A DNA stretch of 64,000 nucleotides from Acidianus brierleyi (GTDB taxonomy: Archaea > Thermoproteota > Thermoprotei_A > Sulfolobales > Sulfolobaceae): contig NZ_CP029289.2 in NCBI RefSeq assembly GCF_003201835.2, forward strand, positions 1,116,001 to 1,180,000, read 5' to 3'. Positions within the stretch are counted from its first letter, which is position 1. Each line of letters opens with the position of its first letter. Below, piece by piece: positions 18,094 to 27,473 of this stretch. The notes under the pieces were generated by a model that was not told where the DNA came from, searched no databases, and saw only the letters and a list, made by a program, of their open reading frames with translations. A program made the position numbers and the translations under genes.

Positions 18094-19722
18094 TTAAGCT
18101 GCATAAATACCTTCCTCTGCAACGTATTTTTTCCTAGCCAAATCTAACAATTTTCTTGTGAAGAAAATGGAATACATGACTACAATAACTGCAAATATTA
18201 ATGATAACCATCCTACTAATGCTAGTTGTCCGTTAGCGTCAGCTAAAGCTAATTCCTTCATTAAACCTGTTCTTACTTCAAGATTATAATTATTATATAT
18301 TTGAGGCCAATATTCACCAATAGCTAAACCTCCCCATGCGCTATTTACAGTACTTGAGAGTCCTGCTATTATATAAGGAAAAGCTGACGGAATAACAACC
18401 TTTCTTAGTCTTTGCCAAAATCCCATATTAAGATTATCCATAACTTCCCAATATTCTGACGGCATATTTTTTACTCCTAACCAATAACTATAAAATATAT
18501 AATAAAATGTGGATATAAATCCTAGAAATAGTACATAAAATTCATCAGTATAGCCTCCAAGAATTTTTGATAAATATGGATACGTTGCACCAAAAAGTAA
18601 TGGGAAGTATGCTGGAGCAGGAAACGCAGCTATACTCTGAATAATAGGTATGGCAATCCTTTCTGCTTTATGATCTTTGGCTAAAAAATACCCTGAAAAT
18701 ATGGCTATAACAAATGATATGAGAGCTATTATGGCTACACGAATATAATCCATTCCTATTTGAATCAAATCGTCAGGAACAGTGGAGAATAAATAATACC
18801 ATGTACTAGCTGAAACGTTTTTAACTACTATAAAGGCAGAATATGCAAGAAGAAACAGGAACAAGAATCCTATCCCTGCACCGATTTTTCCCCATGGCAT
18901 TTTCTTTTTACTTTCCTCTTCATCTATATCTATTGGTCTAGGCCTAGTAACATATTTAGCTAGTTTAGTAAAAGGACCTTTAGCACTACTTAATCTTGCA
19001 GAATACCCTACTCTAAATCTTCCTCTCCTCATATTATTCTCTTTAACCTCAGTATCTAAACCATATCTTTGAACTGAAAAAGCTGCAAATTCTCTAAGTA
19101 AAAATGTAATACTAGTAGTGAATATTGCTAAAACTAGTAATAAGTACAGTGCGTTAGTGTATTCTCCCATAGCAGTATACTCAGAAATTAGCGTACCTAT
19201 TCCAAATACTTGATAAGTATGTACCCCTACGCTGAATACCTCGCTTACACTTATGTAAAATAGAGCATCAGCAAAACTGGGAATTAAATTAGCAGCTATT
19301 CTAGGAATGGAAAATGGAATATATAATTTTATCATTTTATCTAAAAATCCTAGTTTATAGTTTTCTGATACTTCCAATAGATTTTCTGGAACAGTTTTAA
19401 ATGCCTGATATATTCCCATCCATATATTCCATACTACTGCCGTGAAAACAAGGAATAATACAGCAAGTTCTACCCCTAAAGAACCACCTATTTCGAAAAC
19501 AAAGAAAATCAAAACTACTGGGAAAAACGTTATCACTGGAACTGATTCTAAAACCTCCGAGATTGATATGTATATATTCTCAAATATTCTATTTTTTATT
19601 GCTATATACCCTAACAACCATCCAGTAACTATAGAAGCCCCTATTGTTATAAAAACCCTTGCCAATGTTGCTAATGTAGCTAGGATCGCTAGTCCTAAAT
19701 CAAACATTTGCTTCACCACCAT
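18094..19722 (-). CDS. NitT/TauT-type ABC transporter permease with two fused permease domains
   Basis: This 542-residue membrane protein contains two BPD_transp_1 domains in tandem (about residues 1-210 and 280-530). Each has five to six membrane segments and the EAA loop that contacts the ATPase, seen as VSENYKLGFLDKMIKLYIP and MDNLNMGFWQRLRKVVIP. A linker of about 70 charged residues separates them. The nearest well-known relatives import nitrate, sulfonates or taurine. The start overlaps the ATPase gene end by 23 nt. No substrate-binding protein gene is nearby, so substrate is unknown. Confidence 0.82.
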   Translation of the reverse strand: MVVKQMFDLGLAILATLATLARVFITIGASIVTGWLLGYIAIKNRIFENIYISISEVLESVPVITFFPVVLIFFVFEIGGSLGVELAVLFLVFTAVVWNIWMGIYQAFKTVPENLLEVSENYKLGFLDKMIKLYIPFSIPRIAANLIPSFADALFYISVSEVFSVGVHTYQVFGIGTLISEYTAMGEYTNALYLLLVLAIFTTSITFLLREFAAFSVQRYGLDTEVKENNMRRGRFRVGYSARLSSAKGPFTKLAKYVTRPRPIDIDEEESKKKMPWGKIGAGIGFLFLFLLAYSAFIVVKNVSASTWYYLFSTVPDDLIQIGMDYIRVAIIALISFVIAIFSGYFLAKDHKAERIAIPIIQSIAAFPAPAYFPLLFGATYPYLSKILGGYTDEFYVLFLGFISTFYYIFYSYWLGVKNMPSEYWEVMDNLNMGFWQRLRKVVIPSAFPYIIAGLSSTVNSAWGGLAIGEYWPQIYNNYNLEVRTGLMKELALADANGQLALVGWLSLIFAVIVVMYSIFFTRKLLDLARKKYVAEEGIYAA

Positions 19723-20487
19723 TTAATTTAGATTTAGTGGTAACTGGTGTAAGCAATCTATAGAGATTATCAAGCAATTCTTGAAACTTTTCACTCTTAG
19801 GATTTCTAGGTCTTTCTATGTCTATTTTTACCTCTCCTACCACATTAGCAGGCCTATCATTCAAAACATAAACTCTGTCAGCTAATTCTATAACTTCTGT
19901 TAAATTATGAGATACAAGAACTGCTGATCTCAAAGATGTTTGATCGTTAAATAACATACCATAAACTTCTTGCCTAAGGCCTTCTGCAGTTAATTCGTCT
20001 AAATGTGAAAACGGTTCATCCATCAAAAGAACCAAAGGATCTGCCGCTAGTGCCCTAGCTATTGCAACTCTTTGTCTCATTCCTCCACTCATTTGTTTCG
20101 GATAAAAGTCTTCAAATCCTTGTAAGCCAACTATCTCTAGCATTTTTTTAGCTATTTTATTCTCTTCGTCTTTATTCAATTTTCTATATTGAAGACCTAA
20201 TTTTACGTTATCTAAAGCAGTTAACCAAGGAAAAGTAGCAATTGATTGATGAATCAAAGAAATCTTCGGAGTTGGAGAGACAATTTTTTTGCCCAAAAGT
20301 CTAACCTCACCCTCTGTAGGTTTTATAAAACCGCCAAGGATTCTTAGCAAAGTGGATTTACCTATACCAGAAGGACCCACAATTGCAACCAGCTCATTTT
20401 CTCCAGCATATATATTTACGCCCTTGAAAACTTCATAACCGTTAGGATACTTATAAGCTAGATTTATCCCTTCTAGGATTCTTCCAT
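19700..20487 (-). CDS. NitT/TauT-type ABC transporter ATPase, apparent frameshift at the start
   Basis: The frame from the Walker A motif (GPSGIGKST) onward is intact, with Q-loop region LIHQSI, signature QMSGGMRQRVA, Walker B LLMDEPFSHLD and the H-loop VLVSHNLTE. Upstream the same frame encodes the expected first strands (ILEGINLAYKYPNGYEVF) but has no ATG, GTG or TTG before a stop. An ATG at 20487 begins ATG GAA GAA TCC; adding one A would join it to the ATPase frame. Either a 1-base deletion or sequence error broke the start, or a non-standard codon such as ATC is used. It is paired with the fused permease gene. Confidence 0.75.
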
Positions 20488-20507
20488 CTGTATTCCCCGT
20501 TTTTCAT

Positions 20508-20546
20508 CACAAATAATTTCTTAAAAGCTTTTCCTCAATTAAATAT
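20508..20546. promoter_or_regulatory. Divergent promoter with a shared palindromic TATA element
   Basis: Between the ABC ATPase (minus) and thioesterase (plus) genes, TTAAAAGCTTTT at 20521-20532 includes the palindrome AAAAGCTTTT. It lies about 22 nt before the thioesterase ATG and about 26 nt before the expected transcript start of the ATPase gene on the other strand. One element could therefore position polymerase in both directions. Confidence 0.4.
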
Positions 20547-20921
20547 ATGCAAAATTCCTCAGAAAAAATTTTTATTGTTAAGCCTGAATATTCAGCACGT
20601 AAAGTATCTTCTGGGGCCGTAGATGTACTTTCAACACCGATGATGATTGCATTTATGGAAGATGTATCGTTTAATTTAGCTAAGAATGTGACAAAGGAAG
20701 GAGAAACTACTGTAGGAATTCATGTGGATGTTAAACATCTAAATCCAGTACCTATAGGTGCCGAAATTAAGGTTAGATCGGAATTAATCAAGATAGATGG
20801 AAAAAGATTGGTATTTAGTGTAGAAGCATATTGGAGAAATACCAAAATAGGTGAAGGAATACATGAAAGATATATAGTAAATGAAAATGAGTTTATGAAA
20901 AAGATTCAGAATTTACAATAA
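20547..20921 (+). CDS. Hotdog-fold thioesterase (FlK-like/acyl-CoA thioesterase family)
   Basis: This 124-residue single-hotdog protein resembles the FlK-type thioesterase family. It carries a catalytic-type acidic residue in STPMMIAFMEDVSF near residue 36, the central GIHVDVKHLNPVPIG motif (residues about 60-75) and a short C-terminal strand with HERYIV. It would hydrolyse an acyl-CoA, substrate unknown. It is transcribed divergently from the ABC transporter and its last 29 nt overlap the end of the convergent helicase gene. Confidence 0.75.
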   Translation: MQNSSEKIFIVKPEYSARKVSSGAVDVLSTPMMIAFMEDVSFNLAKNVTKEGETTVGIHVDVKHLNPVPIGAEIKVRSELIKIDGKRLVFSVEAYWRNTKIGEGIHERYIVNENEFMKKIQNLQ

Positions 20922-22860
20922 ATTTCTCTCCACTCTTTATAATATATTTCATCTTATATAGTTTTGATGCGACATCTATCCCGTATTCTCTAGCAATTTC
21001 TCTAAGTGTAAACTCTTTATTATAATATTTTTCTAACGCTCTCTTCATTTCAAATAACGAAGGATCATTAGAGTAATATTTCCTACAAATCCCTTCTGCA
21101 CTGTACCCTTTTTCTTTAAGAATAGCTTTTATCTTTGGTATACCTGCTTTTATACAAAAATCTACTGAATCCTTTATTTTAATATCTTTTAATTCCATTA
21201 CTGTATTTCTATCTAATCCTAATTCTGCTATCTTTGATAGCTCATATGGAACACCATATTTTACTGACATGTAAAGCTTGAACGCTTCGTCATACTTTCT
21301 ATTTAAAGCTTTTAATACTCTATATAAAGCAAATGATATCCAACGAGCGTTAGCTATTATTTCTTCTAAATCTTTTGCCGAAAGTTCTGGACATACAGTA
21401 GATATATTTTCACCCTGAGACCATTTTTTCAATAGTTCCTTTCCTAGTTTACATCTTCTCATAGATTGAAGGACAACACTCGAACTAGATACTATGTCTA
21501 ATACGTCAAAGTTTTCTTCATTTAAAGGGAAACCATTTAGTGAATCAATGTCTATATAGCTCCTCGAGACAGCTTTACCTAAAGCGGTTAGGAAAATTCC
21601 CCTGCTTATTCTTATTAATTTAGTATCACTTAATTTATGTAAAATACTGGAAAAATCATCCTTATCCATATTCTTAAATTTTAAGCTCCCCATAAGGATC
21701 TTATGAATTTCATCGTCATCAAGACCTTCTGCCCAAGATATTACACCTATTGAAAGATTTTCTGGCTTATAATTAACTAATTTACTCTGATATACATTAG
21801 TAAAATATTTACTTCTTAATTCGTCGGCATTTCTCATTGACGTTGCTATTATTATGCTTAATCCTTCTTTATCATAAATAGGCCTTCCTGCCCTACCTGC
21901 CATCTGCTTAAATTCCATCAAATCGAGATCTCTCCATCCCTTGAATTCTCCTCTTTCATCGACTTGAGGTAAAGAAGTATCATAAAATATCGTAGCATAA
22001 ACAGGCAGGTTTACTCCTTGTCCCAATGCAGTAGTAGCTACAACGAAATTTATTTCTCCTTTCTTTAGAGCCTCCATCACAGCCTTCCTATCTTCAAACG
22101 AAAGACCACTATGATAATTTTCTACCTTAAATCCAAATTTAGATAATACAGAACTTAATTGCTCCGTAGATCTTCTACTCTTTACGAAGATTAATGCGTT
22201 TTTGTTTTGATTCCTTATATATTCCAATACGGAAGCTAAGATTTGTAACTTTATTTGCCTTATTCCTTCAAAAGTATTTAAAGGAATATCAAAATTGTTG
22301 TCATAACATCTTAGTACATATGGATAAGCAATACATTCGTGAAGAGGAACGCTTCTCTTTTCGTATGATATTACGTCTGCGTTTAACCATTCTGCATAAT
22401 CCTTTATATTAGGCAAAGTAGCACTCAAAGAAATAGTAGGTACAGAATTATTCTTACTCCATAAAACAATATTTTCTATTGCAATACCTCTATCTGTTTC
22501 TACATTATGAACCTCGTCTATTACTACAACGCTAACATTTGAAAGCCATTTGTAGTTATGCCTAATTGCGCTGTCAAACTTCTCATATGTAGTAAGAAGA
22601 ACGTCCGATTCAAAAGAGCCTAAATCGTCCTCATAGACATCTGAATCTATATATCTTGATTTTCTTTTTTGCCTAACGTCCTCATATACTTCTTTTGCTA
22701 GAGCTTTTAGAGGAGATACATAAACAGCTATTTTTTCTCTATTCTCCAAAACATATTTTGCCAAAAAAGTCTTACCTGAACCTGTAGGTGCTGAAAGTAA
22801 GTAATTATTATCTGGATCCTTATCATATTTCTCTAAAAACAATGACTGTAATTCATTCAA
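20893..22860 (-). CDS. Ski2-like SF2 helicase, Hel308 relative
   Basis: This 655-residue helicase contains Walker A SAPTGSGKT near residue 24, SPLKALA, the DEVH box (VVIDEVHNV), SLSATLP, VATTALGQGVNLPV and QMAGRAGRP. The motif set is of the Ski2/Hel308 group, but the N-terminal Q-motif portion is very short and the C-terminal helix-hairpin-helix differs from the canonical Hel308 at 12040-14160. It may be a repair or RNA helicase. Two such enzymes within 9 kb suggest division of labour, not redundancy. Convergent overlap with the thioesterase gene is 29 nt. Confidence 0.82.
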   Translation of the reverse strand: MNELQSLFLEKYDKDPDNNYLLSAPTGSGKTFLAKYVLENREKIAVYVSPLKALAKEVYEDVRQKRKSRYIDSDVYEDDLGSFESDVLLTTYEKFDSAIRHNYKWLSNVSVVVIDEVHNVETDRGIAIENIVLWSKNNSVPTISLSATLPNIKDYAEWLNADVISYEKRSVPLHECIAYPYVLRCYDNNFDIPLNTFEGIRQIKLQILASVLEYIRNQNKNALIFVKSRRSTEQLSSVLSKFGFKVENYHSGLSFEDRKAVMEALKKGEINFVVATTALGQGVNLPVYATIFYDTSLPQVDERGEFKGWRDLDLMEFKQMAGRAGRPIYDKEGLSIIIATSMRNADELRSKYFTNVYQSKLVNYKPENLSIGVISWAEGLDDDEIHKILMGSLKFKNMDKDDFSSILHKLSDTKLIRISRGIFLTALGKAVSRSYIDIDSLNGFPLNEENFDVLDIVSSSSVVLQSMRRCKLGKELLKKWSQGENISTVCPELSAKDLEEIIANARWISFALYRVLKALNRKYDEAFKLYMSVKYGVPYELSKIAELGLDRNTVMELKDIKIKDSVDFCIKAGIPKIKAILKEKGYSAEGICRKYYSNDPSLFEMKRALEKYYNKEFTLREIAREYGIDVASKLYKMKYIIKSGEKFIVNSESFS

Positions 22861-22908
22861 CGCAATCTATATTGATAAAAGTAAAATAAAAAGGCTATTA
22901 TGATTATC

Positions 22909-23235
22909 TTATAATCTAAGATATATCCAACCTTCAGACTGTTTCCTTACTATTTCTCCTACGCCTGCAGTAACTATTTTTATTCCTTCAATTAATTGCT
23001 CATCTTTTATTCCTAAAGCAGTCATACTATTTCTACAGCCTACCACAGCCACGTTATTTTTAAATAGTTCGTTTATTGTATTTTCATTTTCGTTACCTTT
23101 GATAAGAGATCTTATAGCATCCTGATGAAATACGACTTCTATTTCAGCATCTTTTATATCGTTTCGTAAGTTCAGTACTGATTTCATAGCTTGTAAGGCT
23201 CTTGAATTATCTGAAACTTGTACTACTACTTTCAT
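22909..23235 (-). CDS. DsrE/DsrF-like protein
   Basis: This 108-residue small Rossmann-like protein of the DsrE/F superfamily contains a single conserved cysteine in VVGCRNSM near residue 68, the position used for persulfide binding in sulfur-relay relatives. Members in sulfur-oxidising archaea carry sulfane sulfur or have unknown roles. No other sulfur gene is adjacent, so a link to sulfur metabolism rests on the family and the organism type only. It lies about 50 nt upstream of the Ski2-like helicase in the same direction. Confidence 0.7.
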   Translation of the reverse strand: MKVVVQVSDNSRALQAMKSVLNLRNDIKDAEIEVVFHQDAIRSLIKGNENENTINELFKNNVAVVGCRNSMTALGIKDEQLIEGIKIVTAGVGEIVRKQSEGWIYLRL

Positions 23236-23358
23236 ATGCTACTTTAACGGTGTTTTAATAAAACATTAACTCTATTTAAATAATGACTAAAATTAAAGAA
23301 GATTTTTCCTTACATGGAATTTTCCATTTATGTAAAAGCATTATTTTATCTGAACAAG

Positions 23359-23681
23359 GGGTTCAAAGGGGGCGGAAGACTCCATCCGTAAGGGTGGAGA
23401 TGGATAGCCTCCTTTGTGGTTACATTTAAATACGTATTTTTCAAATATTCTATTAATGGCAGTCACTGACGGAGTAAGCGTCACTGAGACGCCTTGGTTA
23501 AAGCGAGGGTCTATGTGGTACGCCTCTGCTCCATTCAACAGTCCCATATTGGGATACTGTGGGTTCACATTAGTGCTCGGGGTCGGAACGACCCTTAGTG
23601 CCTGTGGAGCTGAGACCTCTACCTTTGGCAAGCCTCGGCTTTGAAGCAGGAAGCCACGTCCGTTAGGGCGTGGCAGTTCAC
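23359..23681 (+). mobile_element. 323-bp non-autonomous TnpB-type element, copy 2
   Basis: Same length and ends as the element at 8489-8811, in opposite orientation: left tip GGGTTC at 23359, right tip GTTCAC ending 23681, with a right-end GCC...GGC hairpin. The two copies differ at only a few positions over the body, so they moved recently. The internal portion carries pairable repeats (two GTCACTGA copies at about 23461 and 23485, and TCCCA-TAT-TGGGA). No protein-coding domain is seen. Confidence 0.75.
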
Positions 23682-23718
23682 CTTAATGAAGCTAAAGGGA
23701 TATGGAAGACTTCTAGCA

Positions 23719-23769
23719 TTGGCATAGCTTTGAAATAGGAAGCTACATTAGTAAGACGGTGTAGTTTAC
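23719..23769 (+). repeat. Fossil right end of a TnpB-type element
   Basis: This stretch aligns to the right end of the elements at 8489, 23359 and 35521 (common core: GGCTTTGAAGCAGGAAGCC to AGTTCAC). It differs mainly by C-to-T and G-to-A changes, ending AGTTTAC. It lies 37 bp beyond the second 323-bp element. Its tip supplies the TAA stop of the ABC ATPase gene on the minus strand (23766-23768). Confidence 0.5.
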
Positions 23770-24581
23770 ATTTCATATAACCAGCAAGCTACCTTATTCC
23801 CTCCCTTTATAAAAAATGGAGGTTCTTGTAATGCGCATTTCCTAAATAGAAGTTTATCATTTTTTGCTGCATAGCAATAATCATGGAAAGGACAACCTTT
23901 ATCACTTGGCTTACCTACTTCTACAACATCAATTTTTTCAAATTTTTTACCTATAGTTATTACAGATTTTTGCATAGTTTGAGAATAAGGATGATATAAT
24001 TCTTTTCTTCCTTCTTCTAAAACTCTCCCACCGTATATAACATAAATCTTAGAACATATTTCAGAATATTCTGCAGAACTCATAAATAGGAGGAGAGTAG
24101 AATTAAGCATCTTGGCCGCTTTAATTAAGTATTTTAATGCAAGATACTTAGCTTGTTCTTCTATTAATTCCAAAAAATCTTCACTTATTATAAGCTTTGT
24201 TTTTCCGAAAAATACTGATGATAAATAAACCTTAAATACTTCAAATTCTTCGAGGCTATTCATTTCAGTATCATTAAGATTTAGAAAATTCATTATGACT
24301 TCGTAATTTCCTGAATATCTCTTAGAAAAAAGTTTGAGAATTTGACTAACAAAAACCTTTGGTCTTTCAAGATTTCTAGGAATAAGCCTTATATTTGAAG
24401 GAGAAATTTTCTCTATTCCATTAAAATAACTTACTTCACCAGAAAATCTTTTTCGTCCAAGTAAAACGTCTACTAAATCTGACTTATCCTTGTCCCAATC
24501 ACCAAGAATGCATGTAATACCGTCTATAGCTAACGTTATACCATGAATATTTTCTGTAGTAAGATTCTTTACGAATATCAT
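23766..24581 (-). CDS. Peptide-type ABC transporter ATPase subunit, degenerate (OppF-like)
   Basis: This 271-residue protein has the layout of an oligopeptide ABC ATPase, including the C-terminal cysteine-rich tail (GCPFHDYCYAA, KCALQEPPF and ACWLY) that binds an iron-sulfur cluster in some Opp/Dpp ATPases. However, the Walker A loop reads GDWDKDKS in place of GxxGxGK(S/T), no LSGGQ signature is found and Walker B reads LIISED. I chose the ATG at 24581, which overlaps the upstream stop by 4 nt (ATGA). ATP hydrolysis by this subunit is doubtful. It is last in an operon of four. Confidence 0.7.
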   Translation of the reverse strand: MIFVKNLTTENIHGITLAIDGITCILGDWDKDKSDLVDVLLGRKRFSGEVSYFNGIEKISPSNIRLIPRNLERPKVFVSQILKLFSKRYSGNYEVIMNFLNLNDTEMNSLEEFEVFKVYLSSVFFGKTKLIISEDFLELIEEQAKYLALKYLIKAAKMLNSTLLLFMSSAEYSEICSKIYVIYGGRVLEEGRKELYHPYSQTMQKSVITIGKKFEKIDVVEVGKPSDKGCPFHDYCYAAKNDKLLFRKCALQEPPFFIKGGNKVACWLYEM

Positions 24582-25438
24582 GTCTCCCACGGATAAAGAA
24601 AACATTTAACTTTGTTATTTCCTACCTTAACTTCTTCTGGTTTATTGCTCTTGCATTTATAACTTGAAAATGCACAATTTTCGCTATATACACAACCATT
24701 TCCTATAATATTCCTTTCTCTTATATTCCCAGAAATTAAATCAGTTGTGTATGGATGATAATGATCATATAATACGTCACTACCTTCTTCCACTTTTTCT
24801 CCTTTATATATTACAATAACATAGTCGGCAAGCCTAGATATTACGGCAGGATCGTTATCAAGAATTATGAAACTAGACTTTACTATCTGCATTAAATCTA
24901 TTAAAGAATTAATTATAATAGCTCTCCCATTATCATTAAGACCAAACTCTATGTCATCTACTATTATATACTTAGGTTCCATAAAAGATGCTAACGCTAT
25001 TGAAATTTTCTTAGCTTCTAATGGTGAAAGTTGAAGAGGATGTCTGTATACCAGATCTTCTTTTGCTCCAAGAATTTTTAGATATTCCTTAGCGATCTCT
25101 TCTGAAAAATGAAAATCTCCAAAATTATGTGATATGGCTATTTCAGCGAAGTGGGAAGCCACATTATAGATAGGATTAAACATAGAGTAAGGATCATAAA
25201 AAACTGCAGATATTTTACTCCATCGTATTGCATTCATTTCTTCTTCTGATAATGAAAATATATCAACTCCATCAAGTATTATACTTCCAGATATCTTGTT
25301 TTTCAGCCTTAAAGTAAGATATATTAGGTCCTCCTTACCGCTATCTCTTTGACCTAGAACTCCTAGATACATATTGTCGGAAATTTCTGCATCAAAACAC
25401 CTTAATTTTTCTGAAGTTATACAATTATATTTTAGCAT
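24578..25438 (-). CDS. Peptide-type ABC transporter ATPase subunit, degenerate (OppD-like)
   Basis: This 286-residue ABC protein has the C-terminal cysteine motif (GCVYSENCAFSSYKC). Its nucleotide motifs are altered: the Walker A loop is GQRDSGKED, the signature is LQLSPLEAK in place of LSGGQ, and Walker B ends VDDIE. It lies between permease and second ATPase genes, with a 4-nt overlap downstream. The fold is clearly kept, so it may still bind the permease. Whether it hydrolyses ATP is uncertain. Confidence 0.72.
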   Translation of the reverse strand: MLKYNCITSEKLRCFDAEISDNMYLGVLGQRDSGKEDLIYLTLRLKNKISGSIILDGVDIFSLSEEEMNAIRWSKISAVFYDPYSMFNPIYNVASHFAEIAISHNFGDFHFSEEIAKEYLKILGAKEDLVYRHPLQLSPLEAKKISIALASFMEPKYIIVDDIEFGLNDNGRAIIINSLIDLMQIVKSSFIILDNDPAVISRLADYVIVIYKGEKVEEGSDVLYDHYHPYTTDLISGNIRERNIIGNGCVYSENCAFSSYKCKSNKPEEVKVGNNKVKCFLYPWET

Positions 25439-25442
25439 TATC

Positions 25443-26198
25443 TCACCTTAAAGAATCTGAAATAATATAAAGAATGACTATTACTATCCCCCTAAATACA
25501 GCTGGAATAAGGAATAGCCACCAGTCTGGTAATAATCTGGAAGTATTAAGTAGAGTGGTTAAAGTAGGATAACTAGGATCCCCTACTCCTGCTATAACAC
25601 CCATTGCAGTATATGTAGATATTCCGTCTATAATAGCTGGAATAAAAAATTTCTTAGTTAAAGATGACAATGATGGCCAATATTGGGAAATAGATAACCT
25701 AAATGAAAGCTTACCTACAATTCTTGATAAAAGAGGCATTGATGTAGAAAAATAAAGATTTTCACTTATTTGCCTTGCATAATTGGACCATCCAGTAAGA
25801 GCAATTATAATCGCAGTTAAGAAAAAATTAGCTCTCAAAAATGTCCCTTCTGGAATTCCATAAAATAAAGCTATAGCTAAAAGAAAAGGTATTCTAGGAA
25901 TTATTGTCAATGCGTCCAAGAACCTAACCATTATAACTCTAGTTCTACTACCTATAGTGGAAAAAACACCATATGTAGCAGCTAATAATATTTCTATAAT
26001 GCCTACTACTGTTCCAAAAATGAAAGTGTTAATAATTGCTATTGCATTTACATTTATCATATTTTGTCCATTAATATACGTTCCAAGAGGAAATTCTAGA
26101 TTTGGAGAAGTCAATGGTGAACCTTGCGGAAGTTTGTAGAAGGAAAAAAATAAGGAAAATAGTATTATAAAAACTAAAATTATGACAGATACTTTCAT
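25443..26198 (-). CDS. Peptide-type ABC transporter permease (DppC-like)
   Basis: This 251-residue membrane protein has an N-terminal anchor segment and about five further hydrophobic helices, as in DppC/OppC permeases. The EAA-loop region is hard to recognise and diverged. It overlaps the DppB-like gene by 4 nt and precedes the ATPase genes by 4 nt, so it belongs to a tight operon. A substrate-binding protein gene is absent from the cluster, so a peptide or sugar substrate is inferred only from the family. Confidence 0.72.
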   Translation of the reverse strand: MKVSVIILVFIILFSLFFSFYKLPQGSPLTSPNLEFPLGTYINGQNMINVNAIAIINTFIFGTVVGIIEILLAATYGVFSTIGSRTRVIMVRFLDALTIIPRIPFLLAIALFYGIPEGTFLRANFFLTAIIIALTGWSNYARQISENLYFSTSMPLLSRIVGKLSFRLSISQYWPSLSSLTKKFFIPAIIDGISTYTAMGVIAGVGDPSYPTLTTLLNTSRLLPDWWLFLIPAVFRGIVIVILYIISDSLR

Positions 26199-27424
26199 CT
26201 TCTCACCCTTGGATCAACTATTCCGTAAATAACGTCTGCAATGAAATTTGAAATAAGAACTATAGTCGAGTATATTAATAAGATTCCTTCAACTACTCTA
26301 ATATCTCCAGAATCCACGCTAAATCTTAATAGGTATCCTAAACCAGGCCAAAAAAATATAGCTTCAATTAAAAACTCTGCTATCAACATTTCTATAAAAG
26401 CCGAGGATATTGTAGACAAAGTTACTACCATAAGATTCCCTACAACGTGACGATAGACTATTATGTCCTTACTTAAACCTTTTGCTTTGTTGATATCTGA
26501 AGTAGAACCAACTGTATATATTATTCTATTAGCAAATATTCCGATATAAGGAAAGAATAGTGATAATAAAGGAAGTATTATATAAAAAATTAGATGACCC
26601 TTCGGAGATCCTATAGGTAAAATTCCAAGATAATAATGAAAGGTATAGAGTAACGCTATGCCAATAACCCACGACGCTAAAGCGTTTCCAATATATTTCC
26701 ATTTTTGTATTAAAGTTAGTAAAAATCCGCTACTGCCAATAGATCTCATTACTAGAAAAGCGCTTAAATAAACAGTTAAGGAAAACGCTATTCCGCTTAA
26801 AAGACTTGTATAAGAAAGTGAGGTAAGAAGCAAAGAATCTACGCTTATTCCAAGTTTACTTAATCCCTCATTAAATGTTAATAGGTCTATAATATCCTTA
26901 ACAGGATTTATTCCTTGAATAATCTCTAAAAAATAAACCACTACTGAAACTATAGATATAGATATTACAAGGCTTGAAAATCTTTTCAAGATATAGCGTG
27001 ATAGGGACCCTTCAACTGCATAACCTTTAGAAAGTTCGCCTAATACTCTTTCTTGCATTAAAAGAATAGAGCTTCTGAACCCAAAAGCTGTACCTATAAA
27101 TATTAGAAATAATCCTAGAATTGACAAAATAGCATATGGTTGAATATATCCATACACTGAAAATACATAAAAACTTGACTTATTTAAATAAATGTCATGT
27201 ACTCCAGTGATGTTTATTTCCTTATTAGGAAGAAATATAGTAGAATTTGGAAATCCTTTACTTAGAACTGACCAATATTGATATCTCCAGTTTTGCGGAG
27301 GATAGGCAATGCTACCATTGCCATAACTTATATCTTGATAAAATACAGTTATCGTAGAAATATATGATAGAACAATACCTATTAATAATGATAAAATAGA
27401 AAAAAATAGAAGACCGTATTTCAT
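26195..27424 (-). CDS. Peptide-type ABC transporter permease (DppB-like)
   Basis: This 409-residue permease has an N-terminal membrane segment, an extracytoplasmic loop of about 80 residues (roughly residues 25-105) and at least five C-terminal membrane helices, as in DppB/OppB. The final segment FIADVIYGIVDPRVRR matches the family's typical end. It is the first gene of the four-gene operon. Confidence 0.75.
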   Translation of the reverse strand: MKYGLLFFSILSLLIGIVLSYISTITVFYQDISYGNGSIAYPPQNWRYQYWSVLSKGFPNSTIFLPNKEINITGVHDIYLNKSSFYVFSVYGYIQPYAILSILGLFLIFIGTAFGFRSSILLMQERVLGELSKGYAVEGSLSRYILKRFSSLVISISIVSVVVYFLEIIQGINPVKDIIDLLTFNEGLSKLGISVDSLLLTSLSYTSLLSGIAFSLTVYLSAFLVMRSIGSSGFLLTLIQKWKYIGNALASWVIGIALLYTFHYYLGILPIGSPKGHLIFYIILPLLSLFFPYIGIFANRIIYTVGSTSDINKAKGLSKDIIVYRHVVGNLMVVTLSTISSAFIEMLIAEFLIEAIFFWPGLGYLLRFSVDSGDIRVVEGILLIYSTIVLISNFIADVIYGIVDPRVRR

Positions 27425-27473
27425 GGCTTAGCTATTGAAGATCTTTAGATTAAAAAAGTTTTATTTTAGTTTT

